DNA of 32,734 bases from positions 1 through 32,734 of the forward strand of contig NEEC01000086.1 of the NCBI GenBank assembly GCA_002189035.1. The letters are read 5' to 3'. The notes under the pieces were generated by a model. It was not told where the DNA came from. It did no database searches and was given only the letters and a program-made list of their open reading frames with translations. The stretch is from Utricularia gibba. Lineage: Eukaryota > Streptophyta > Magnoliopsida > Lamiales > Lentibulariaceae. A program made the translations under genes and the position numbers. Of the stretch, positions 24,480 through 32,734 are shown in pieces. The first letter of the stretch is position 1, and the number at the start of each line of letters is the position of its first letter.

Positions 24480-24830
24480 CATATCTTTTTCTTGTATCTT
24501 CAACTGGTCATTTTGGAGCTCAACGTAGAAATCTTTGTCTCCCCCGATCAAGGCTCCGCAAGATCGTATTTGAATCCTCAACAGCGTTGAGATGCCATGA
24601 ATATCATCATGAGAGATCCTCATTGTTTGGGAGCTGTCTATCCCAAGAGTTTGGAGTTGGGGGAATCGCTCTTCTCCCACTCTAAAGTACTTGAGCGTAG
24701 GACACATGAAGAATATGATCTCCTTGAGATGGTGAAACTTCATAAGAGTCTTCGTTTAAGAGTCATTGATCAGAGCTTCATGGGATAGTAATCTCTTGAG
24801 CGATCTTGAGCAAACTTGAGAGTAGAGTTG
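24480..24830 (-). pseudogene. NLR fragment D: inverted, decayed LRR module
   Basis: Read on the minus strand it begins SLLKIAQ and continues ALINDS, stop, TKTLMKFHHLKEI, CPTLKYFRVGEERFPQLQTL, DDIHGISTLLRIQI and DKDFYVEL. This parallels the C-terminal module of NLR1/NLR2 but is clearly more diverged. It contains an in-frame stop (DS*TKTL), a frame change before ALIND and a loss of about 15 residues before DKDFYVEL. It is opposite in orientation to the rest of the cluster, has no NB-ARC and is a relic. Confidence 0.8.
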
Positions 24831-25319
24831 TGATCAGTTCCGAACTAATTGGTTTTGGTTCGGGAAAAAATTCGTTTAAATACGAACGTTTCAAATGTTG
24901 ATTATAATTAGATACACAGATTTATTAAAATAATTTTGTAATACAAATGTTTTAGTTTTTATTTAAATTCAATACAAACATTTCAAAATACATCATTTTA
25001 GTTCAAACGTTAAATATTATATCATTTTTTAAATATCAACGTTTATTAAAATATTGTTTAGATACATACGTTGTTTGAAAAAATTAAAAAACAATACAAA
25101 CATTTTTTAACTCCAACTTTTTATATATACGTTTATTGTAAATTATGATTTTCAATAAAATATATTAAAAATGATTAATATATTTAAATATATATTAAAA
25201 ATTATTAAAAAAATGTAAATATATATGTATTTGTGTTTTTCATGTTTTCTAATTCATTAATTTTCGATTCTAGTAAATTTATAATTAAACCTTTATACAA
25301 AAAACTTTTTTCATTAATA
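24831..25319. other. AT-rich spacer, nothing recognised
   Basis: Strongly AT-rich with several imperfect repeats of the type TACAAACGTT/ATACAAACATT between 24880 and 25130. No gene, tRNA or terminal repeat could be supported. Confidence 0.5.
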
Positions 25320-25540
25320 GCTCGGACGAGAACTATTATGGAGTTGCACAATCTGGAGGTGCTGCAATTCATTTTCTACATATTTGAAAATGAGGAATGG
25401 TGCAATCTGTCCCAAGGACAATTTACCAGATTGGAACACTTAGGAGGACAATTTACCAGACTGGAACACTTAGGGAGGACAATTTACCAGACTGGAACAC
25501 TTAGGGTCACCTTCTGTAGTAAAGAAATGAGAGTGTAACA
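25320..25540 (+). pseudogene. NLR fragment E: first half of the C-terminal LRR module
   Basis: Encodes ARTRTIMELHNLEVLQF and ENEEWCNLSQGQF, nearly identical to NLR2, then runs into a short tandem repeat and stops. Homology starts abruptly at GCTCGGACG (25319) after unrelated AT-rich DNA, and the second half of the module is absent. It is a relic fragment. Confidence 0.82.
25416..25506 (+). repeat. three tandem copies of a 30/31-bp unit
   Basis: Units begin at 25416, 25446 and 25477, each opening GGACAATTTACCAGA. The first two encode GQFTRLEHLG; the extra G before the third shifts its frame. The unit derives from the LRR coding sequence just upstream. Confidence 0.92.
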
Positions 25541-25543
25541 TAC

Positions 25544-25641
25544 CGTGAGAGAACGTCATGATAACCAGGGCCTCTGCATGCACCGCCATTGACTGGGGTA
25601 GACATCATGCTTGTGCGCACAGTTCCTCGAATCTTGCCAAA
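25544..25641 (-). other. candidate orphan exon of an unidentified gene
   Basis: On the minus strand 98 bases open after a TTTTCAG acceptor and close before a CACG|GTATGT donor. They read without a stop as FGKIRGTVRTSMMST followed by PVNGGACRGPGYHDVLSR. The composition is protein-like and distinct from neighbouring DNA, but I do not recognise the family and see no partner exons. It lies downstream of the LINES stop codon, so it could be part of that gene's 3' UTR, a captured exon, or chance. Confidence 0.35.
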
Positions 25642-25770
25642 CTGAAAATGTGTAGAATTTAAGTGTAGGCATGGAAGGTGCAAGAAATGGAGGGTGATAT
25701 GAGTTAATGGACAGTAACTGCCGTCAGAATAATATGTTCAAAACAGAGGAGCATACTATACCAAGCGTTC

Positions 25771-28759
25771 TCACCGTTGAAGAAGCACCTTGGATTATAA
25801 GGAAACAACTTCTTTCTGTTAAGACTGTCAATGGATCTTCTCAAGGATGCAAAACAATGCCTAACAGCAGAATGTGGAGGCCTAGAGTTCCGTTGGCGCT
25901 TTCGTTTGTGCTCAAAATCTTCGTCGTGATTCTCATGTGCTGAAGTGATGCAATCGCTCAGTTTTTCATGAGATTCTTCTGTCATCAAGTCATGGCTTTC
26001 CACAGAAACCTTTTGCGGCTTCCAACTTGATCTAGAACGGCTTTCCACTCCAGGGAACTCAGTGAACGATTTCCAAGAATCGAAAACATATCGCAGAGAC
26101 CTTGAGAGCAATACACGTGACGCAAATAAGCCTCAGTTTATAACATGGAATTCAACGAGGTTGACATAAAATAGAACCTTAAAATGTATTCAGCACATTT
26201 GGGGCCAGTGTCTTTTGAGATGAGATAATCGAGGAGAACTTGATGATCATAGAATATCTACAAACACATAATTAAAGACGAAATCATTACCAGGATAAGC
26301 ATTGCTACAACACTGATCATGCATCTACCTTTTACGAAGACATATTACCTCAGAGAGAAATAAATGAAAAAGATTTATGGGGTTGAACAATTTGGAAGCA
26401 AGGATCTCGATATTCTTTCCGTGCAGGAGAGGTTCATCATAGTGTAATTTGTATCAGTTGTAAAATTCTATTCTAATGATTTGAAACTTGAAGTAGATCC
26501 CCCAATACAACTTACTGACGGAGGGGATGCAATGGAAAACGAAGCAGAAGTAAGAGAACTTCAAACAGGATATCGTCCTGCAATCAAGGGAAGCGAAAAT
26601 AGATTGAATATTAAATGAAATATGGGGAAAAAAAAGGTACGACAAAGACCCGAAAGCAGTCAAGCGAAAAGAACTTCAAGATAACTCGCAAGGCCTCAAA
26701 AGCAGTTGACTGCAAACAAACCTCGTGCATATATAACCGGAGAAAGCACAAGGAAAACTGAAGGCACCATTCATGACACGTTTCCGTCCTTACAAAGATA
26801 TCAGCAGGAGCATGTGCTACAAAACCATTGATGGAGCTTCATGGAACCTAGACTCCTAACCTCACTGGATGCACAAGCTTTCATTGACAATCGAATTTTG
26901 ATTCATACTTCCTTTCACAGGCAGGAGCTCATCGGGCATACTCATCAAACTGAGTGAACACTTCAAGAAGAGGAAAGCAGCAAGCCTCTGCAAATGGCGG
27001 GATTTTGTAATAGGTTTTTCTGAATTGAATACACTAGAGAAAAATGGAGAGCCCTCCAGAAAGCCATCATCATCATGATCATCAAGTTCAACCCCATAAA
27101 TAGGTTCCAAAATGAGATCTTCGAAATTCTTGTGGAGCAAATCTATCCAAGTCACTAAAATTGTTTTCTCAAGTTGAGAAGAACTAAGCTTGACCATTAG
27201 AAACTGCCAATTATGGATATAATGATCAGACATAGAATAAGTAATGCACCCGTCATCAGAAAAAAATACAGACATAATCTTGTTGTCAAAGTACCAAATA
27301 GGAAAATGATCTACTTAAGTATGAATACCAGCAGTTTATGCCTGATGTAATGGGAAGCACGGAAACTGATACCACTTTGAGGCTCTAGTAGACACCAAGA
27401 TGCTAGATAGGGAATAAGGCCAATAATTTTGCAAGAAAATGGTGAACAACCATCCCTTCCCAGAAAACAGCTCTCTACCAAAGAACAGAGTAACTGAATA
27501 AATGCCCCAACAAAAATTGTTTCTTCTCCCAGACCTGCGAATCTGTCACATATACAGCTTCCACACCAGATTGTTTGCAAGAGTCAGTATGCCTATCTAC
27601 CGTACATAAAAAAATATCAGCAGGTAAATTTGACACTAGAGTTCTGGTATAATCCAGATAAGCTGCCATGGTTTCATCCGAGTCCTTCTTAAGATATTTC
27701 TGCACCTTATGCAAGACTTGAAATAGTGTCGCTGCTGTTGAAAAACTTGTATTATTCAACTTCAACTTCAACAAAGATTGTGCATCGAATAGATCAGAAT
27801 GAGAAGTGCTCACGTTTGAAGTATCTAATTCTGAAGACTGTGCACTGCATTTTCCAATTACTAATTTCACACAATAGCACATCAAAATCAGGAAATCATC
27901 CCAAGCATGATCCTGGAAAAAAAGCGGACACTTGATCCAAATCAACAATTCGGAAAATATGCAATTGAAGAGAGTGAATGCTCCAAATGGGAACATACTA
28001 TAATTAGCAGGAACTCACAAACAGCAAAGAGTGTACTGCCAACAAGATACTCTGCATATTGATTTTTAATTCCAAGTAAATGAACCTGCAAAGAGATCAG
28101 CGCAAAGATTATGAATGTGTGAATGCCGCTTCAAAAACACCCTAAATATTTTGGTTCCATATTTGTACAGTTACTTCACATATGAATTTTCAAAATATTT
28201 CCACATAAACAGAGAGTGAGAATCACTAGAAAAAAATAATTAGAACTCATCTAGTGCAAATGATTGTTCATACCAAACTACAGATTATCTTAGCCAGGCA
28301 ATTTGAAGTTGGAATCGCAGCAACAAGATACTCCGTATAATTTGAAGAATCTTTCAAAGCGCCAGCTAAAAATTCGAGCTCAAATCATGAGACACGGAAT
28401 TCTGAAAACATTAAAACCATAACGAAACACAAACCTCGCCCGAGATAAATTCATGTTTCCACTGATTAATTTGTTTAAGAATCTGAATCCACAAAAAATA
28501 AACAACCAATCAAGATCAAACACTTAATGAAATATCGAGAAAAACCAGAATCAAACCTGAGACAAAGAAACCAGGAGTTTCTCGGCATCTTCAGTCAAAA
28601 AAATCGAATCAAGACCTGCCACGTAATCGGAACCATGCTACAACATCTGACCAAAATGAGATAATAATTCAAAGCACTAAGGCAACGCTTACGTTGAATG
28701 GATGGAGCAACTCGTCGACGAGGCGAGCGAGACGGTGTACTTGAAGCCGCGCGGCTCAT
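25771..28759 (-). CDS. LINES homologue (LINS1-like), with frameshifts
   Basis: Plant member of the Lines family; animal members are developmental proteins, the plant role is unknown. Eleven exons are traced: 28693-28759, 28557-28637, 28435-28482, 28274-28401, 27999-28085, 27329-27912, 26722-27203, 26516-26577, about 26450-26349, 26178-26257, 25771-26100. Recognisable strings are RLARLVDELLHPFN, EDAEKLLVSLSQ, the central VGAFIQLLCSLVE and SHYIRHKLL, HAPADIF, FYDHQVLLDYLISKDTG, SLRYVFDSWKSF, and the LINES C-terminal signature CFASLRRSIDSLNRKKLFPYNP. Single-base losses fit at about 28373, 27528-27530 and 25788-25789; exon 7 (26722-27203) has two further changes and exon 1 one. With the last restored the protein ends NPRVLLQR at 25773. 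The start ATG (28757-28759) is tentative and the exon at 26450-26349 has an uncertain 5' edge. Confidence 0.75.
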
Positions 28760-29608
28760 CTTCAAGTTTCTGCCTTGTTTTTTTTGTTTTCCAAGCGAAT
28801 TGCAATTTTAAATGTTTGTCTTTTATTTTTAATTTAGAAATTCATTTATGGTCGTATATATCCTAATTTGCTAATATGTTTCCCAGGGAATAAATTAATG
28901 AAATAAAACGTCACAAAAGATTATTTACAAAAAACGGTCGGCTTTGTTGCAGCAGAAATTTTCAATAAAAAAACGGAAAATAAAATTTTTGGACCGGTTC
29001 GGCAAGATTTGCTCAGAGTCAACCACCCGGTCGCGTCGATTGGATCGCTACTATCGCATCTGGACCGAACCAAACCCTCTGGCCGTACAATAAAAACTCG
29101 GCGTCATATAGCAGGACGCGCTACTGGTATATACGTTGCGCCTCACGCCCCTGCGCAATTTAGGGTTCCTCCTCGTTTTGCTCCCCGGAAGGAGGGACGA
29201 TTCTGGTGTATTTCTGAATGCCTTCTGCTGTCTGCAGTGTTCATGTAAATCCCTTTTTGTATCATCAATGAAGATTTTCTTTTTTCCTTTTATGTAAGCG
29301 AAAGTTTAAGCATGAAGTGTTGATCGATATAGTTCTCAAGTTTTAATCTTGTATTAGTTCTTGAATGCTGTGTGCTTTTGCGGCGTTGGGTGTTTTACGT
29401 TGATGGAAAACGGGAGTGCGGTGTTGGTATTGGTGCTTCATATGCTGTTTCATGCTCTTGTTGTGTTTTTTCTTTTTCCCTTGGTTTTGGCGCTTGAATC
29501 GATAGTGAATAACGTAAAGATAATCAATGTATTGCAGTTTTCTGAATGATATTAGGCTCGGAAATGGGTGCAAAATAGCAGAAGCTGGGATATTTTTTGA
29601 AGACAGGG
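28760..29608. promoter_or_regulatory. divergent promoter region, LINES / FRS11-like
   Basis: About 850 bp separate the two start codons. The LINES side is AT-rich (28790-28980); the FRS11 side has a GC-rich block (29010-29200) with a telo-box-like TTTAGGGTT near 29160. The stretch 29225-29600 probably holds the FRS11-like 5' UTR, possibly with an intron. No other gene is supported. Confidence 0.5.
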
Positions 29609-31918
29609 ATGACAGAAGACAACGAGCATATGATTCTGATGTATCAGGAGACTTCTGATCAGAGATCCATTTCTTTGGATGATGCAAGTAGCACTGAAGA
29701 TTCACCAGATGGAACAAAGCTCTCCTTAGAAACAGTCAATGACCCTATTCCTTATATGGGTCAGCGGTTTGCAACTCATGACTCTGCTTATGAATTCTAC
29801 AGTGATTTTGCGAAACACAGTGGATTTTCGATCAGGCGGCATAGAACAGAGGGTAAAGATGGTGTTGGGAAAGGTCTCACCAGACGATACTTTGTGTGCC
29901 ATCGAGCGGGGAATACCCCTGTGAAGGCATTGAGCGAAAATAAATCACAAAGGAATAGAAAATCTTCAAGGTGTGGATGCCAAGCATTCATGCGGATAAC
30001 CAAGTCAACTGATTTGGGAATACCTGAATGGAGAGTCACAGGATTTTCGAATCATCATAATCATGATCTACTGGAACGAATCAAGTGCGCTTTCTTCCTG
30101 CATATCGAACTATTTCAGAATCTGATAAGAGCCGAATTCTCATGTTTGCTAAGACAGGTATTTCAGTTCAACAAATGATGAGACTTCTGGAACTTGAAAA
30201 GTGTGTGGAGCCTGGATACTTGCCGTTCACTGAGAAAGATGTAAGGAATTTGCTACAATCATTAAAAAAAGTAGATCTGAGCATGGGAGCATTGATTTAC
30301 TCAAGATGTGCCGAAACATTAAGGACAAAGATCCTGGTTTTAGATTTGAGTTCACGCTTGATTCTAATGGAAGATTGGAGAACATAGCTTGGTCATATTC
30401 CTCATCTGTTCAGTCCTACGATATTTTTGGTGATGCTGTAGTTTTTGATACAACACACCGGCTGACTGCTTTTGACATGCTTTGGGTATATGGGTAGGAG
30501 TGAACAATTATGGGATGCCATGCTTTTTGGTTGTGTGCTTCTTCGTGAAGAGAACCTGAGATCTTTTTCATGGGCTTTGAAGGTAAGATATGATTCTTAA
30601 CCTTCATTTGTAGCTAATGAAGCTTCTTTGTTACATTCTCTCATTCGATTCTTAGTGACACCACTTTTTGCGTTGATGGAAAGGAGGAGAGGGAGACCTA
30701 AACCCTTATTTTGTCATTTTTGCAAACTTTTTTTTTGACAGTTTGCACAACTTCTAAATTTGAACATTCTCTTGAATCTGAAGGCTTTTCAGGATTCATG
30801 AATGGAAAAGCTCCAGAGACTATACTGACTGACCAGAGTATGTGCCTCAAAGATGCCATTGCAATGGAGTTGCCTACCACCAAGCATGCTCTTTGTATAT
30901 GGCTTATTGTTGCTAAATTCCCCATGGTTTAATGCTGTTTTGGGAGAGCGCTACAATGAGTGGAAAACTGAATTCTATCGCCTTTATCATCTGGAATCGG
31001 TTCAGGATTTTGAGATGGGATGGCAAGATATGGTGAACACTTTTGGCTTGGACACAAACAGGCATATTGCTGGCTTGTATGCCTTTAGAACTCTTTGGGC
31101 GCTGCCATATTTGAGAACCCACTTTTTTGCAGGAATGACTGCACCAGGCCATTCTAAATCAATTAATGCTTTTATTCAACGTTTTTTAAGCGCTCAAACC
31201 CGGCTTGCACATTTTGTTGAGCAAGTAAATTTCTTTTTTGTCGTCATGCATTATATTGTGGATTATTTTTGTTTAAATCCGGTAACTTAGATGTTGCATT
31301 AACCTCCTGTTACTTAACAGGTTGCTGTAGCTGTGGATTTCAAGGACCAACCTGGAGAGCAGCAGACAATGCAGCAGAATATCCAAAATATCAGCTTAAG
31401 ACAGGTGCACCCATGGAATCGCATGCTGCATCGGTTCTCACACCTTTCGCCTTCTCGAAGTTTCAAGAACAACTCGTTATGGCTGCCCACTATGCAACAT
31501 ACCAGACAGAAGATGGTTTCGTTGTGAGGCACCACACGAAGGTGGAAGGAGGCAGGAAAGTCTACTGGTCCCCAAGGGAAGGGATCATAAGTTGCAGCTG
31601 TCACCACTTTGAGTTCAGCGGGATCCTGTGCAGGCATGCTCTTCGAGTTCTTTCAACAGGGAATTGTTTTCAGTTACCAGAGCAGTATCTGCCCATGAGA
31701 TGGCGCAGGGTAAGCAGTTTTCCTTCGGAGGGAATAGACATGCTACTGGGAATGATCACAGAGAAAGAGTAGAGTTATTGCAGAGCATGCTGTCAAGTCT
31801 CGTAGCAGAATCAGCAAAATCCAAGCAACGCATGGATTTGGTCATTGATCAAATCGCTGCTCTTCTATCTCAGATTAGGGAGCAACCTCTTTTAACTCAA
31901 ACTCCACATCAACCTTAA
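29609..31918 (+). CDS. FRS11: FAR1-related sequence 11-like protein (multiple frameshifts)
   Basis: Nuclear transcription-factor-type protein derived from a MULE transposase. Three coding exons: 29609-30582, 30784-31224, 31321-31918. The FAR1 zinc-binding N-domain spans YEFYSDFAKHSGFSIRRH, RRYFVCHRAG, RCGCQAFMRI and HHNHD. The MULE-derived core includes SRILMFAKTGISVQQMMRLL, FGDAVVFDTTHRL, APETILTDQSMCL and KHALCIW. The SWIM zinc finger is CSCHHFEFSGILCRHAL. A short helix (LVAESAKSKQRMDL) ends the protein. The sequence follows Arabidopsis FRS11 closely, but the frame breaks about seven times: losses near 30074, 30277, 30481-30483, 30524-30528, 31395 and 31730-31732, plus a larger change near 30922. 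Flanking codons remain conserved at each break and I see no other stop. Either a recently decayed copy or, more likely, consensus error. Confidence 0.85.
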
Positions 31919-32260
31919 GCAGAGAAGCTGCTTTTGTCTGTCTCTCTCCCTTGTGGTCGCACTTCATGGTTGGGCGAGTTTAGATTTTTGATTTTCACAT
32001 GAGTTGGGAGTTTCAATTGTAAAATGTCAATTTTCTCACAAAGTCTGAGACCAGAGTGGTTCAAGAGTTGCAGAACAAGCAAGGTTCTAAGAATCTTTCT
32101 GTTTATGAATCTGATGGAGCACACAATCTTTGATATGAACAGAATCTTTGATCTGGGGAAAACGCATAATGCAAACAAAAGCATCTGACAAGAGTACTTT
32201 ATTCTATTTGTTCTCATCACAAAATTCAAGTTTATAATGACTAGTATGAATAGTGATGCT
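31919..32260. other. convergent 3' UTR region, FRS11-like / glucosylceramidase
   Basis: This 342 bp gap between two facing stop codons holds no gene. It presumably contains both polyadenylation regions. A 104-codon minus-strand open frame at 31915-32229 shows no domain. Confidence 0.5.
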
Positions 32261-32734
32261 TTATCGGAACATCCTTTTACATGTGGATTCGTACATTACC
32301 TGTAGACGACTCCTTGAATCAGGCTGTGGTTGGAGCTTCAAGAGACGAGCAACGCTGATGAAAGCAACATGTTGTTTGAGAACAGATTCTTCTTGTATCT
32401 CCCTCTCCTTCAGCTTCACCACCTTTGGCTCGTGGTGTTGTTTTGTTCCAGCGCCATTGCATCGCCCAGATTGCCAGAGGACGCATGTACCCAAGAGATC
32501 GGTATCGACCCTCCACGTCCCAACCCTCCGGTGTCTGGAACGCATAACTGTTTGGCCATTCAGTGCAGGAACATCTGTAAGTTAAGTGCTTATCGAAAGA
32601 AAAAGTGAATGCTGTGATGTGTCAACTGCACTCACCCGAGGCCTCTCTCAGACCATACAACTTCATGAATGCCACGGCGGTGTTGAATGCCGGTTCAGTC
32701 ATGTTTTCATGAATCATGCTGGCTGCAACAGCAT
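32261..32734 (-). CDS. non-lysosomal glucosylceramidase (GBA2/GH116 family), 3' end only, frameshifts
   Basis: The C-terminal part of a plant GBA2-type enzyme that hydrolyses glucosylceramide; the rest lies beyond the right edge. Two exons are visible: 32636 to the edge and 32261-32547, separated by an 88-bp intron (GTGAGT...AACAG). The first gives [16 protein letters not shown] and, after a one-base loss near 32673, [12 protein letters not shown]. The second begins [18 protein letters not shown], then [12 protein letters not shown], and after two losses (about 32454 and 32441-32444) [24 protein letters not shown] and the terminal TCKRMFR. The gene converges with FRS11. The family call rests on the FQTPEGW and [12 protein letters not shown] signatures. 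Confidence 0.82.

Noticed and set aside
25416-25506. CRISPR-like repeat array
   Set aside because: Direct tandem copies without spacers in plant DNA; it is a minisatellite derived from LRR sequence.
27278-27328. A 50-nt intron in the LINES gene
   Set aside because: Too short for a plant intron; the acceptor just before 27203 gives a normal length and joins RHKLL to FLMVKLSS as expected for the family.
28019-28085. A LINES exon ending at 28019 (GTGAGT donor)
   Set aside because: Joining it to the next exon creates a stop; the GTATGT donor after 27999 keeps the frame and matches the family.

Overview
This is nuclear DNA from a flowering plant. The genes have many short GT-AG introns, AT-rich spacers and plant-type families (FAR1-related, bHLH041-like, R1-type CC-NB-LRR). 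The R1-like NLR type points to an asterid, possibly Lamiales, but the species cannot be named from sequence alone.

Left part (1-12.9 kb) is ordinary genes. A bHLH041-like transcription factor (-, 1011-2966) is followed by a plastid-targeted-looking alpha/beta hydrolase (+, 3453-5061), a saposin-like secreted protein (+, 5873-7595), type I arginine methyltransferase PRMT1 (-, 7816-10209) and a TLDc-domain protein (+, 10648-12805). bHLH/hydrolase and PRMT1/TLDc are divergent pairs sharing short promoters (about 0.45 kb each); saposin and PRMT1 converge.

The middle (12.9-25.5 kb) is an NLR cluster. At its left edge a 1.2 kb element with Harbinger-like terminal inverted repeats abuts a truncated LRR fragment. 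Two tandem R1-like NLR genes (NLR1 15909-19141, NLR2 20114-23831) follow, about 10% divergent over a sampled part of the NB-ARC, with homologous 3' flanks. An inverted LRR fragment and a further half LRR module with a 30-bp tandem repeat close the cluster. A C-terminal LRR module of about 160 residues occurs once in NLR1, twice in NLR2 and as three fragments.

The right part (25.5-32.7 kb) holds a LINES homologue (-), a FRS11-like FAR1-family gene (+) and the 3' end of a GH116 glucosylceramidase (-) running off the right edge. LINES and FRS11 form a third divergent pair; FRS11 and the glucosylceramidase converge.

The main caution is reading-frame integrity. The hydrolase, saposin and TLDc genes are perfectly intact across all exons. 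bHLH041, PRMT1, LINES, FRS11, the glucosylceramidase and both NLRs carry single-base indels, mostly one-base losses in short homopolymers, while the coding sequence on each side stays conserved. This looks more like consensus error than gene decay, but one of these deletions is shared at the identical site by both NLR paralogues and deserves separate attention. No RNA gene or CRISPR array was found, and I see no wholly new system.
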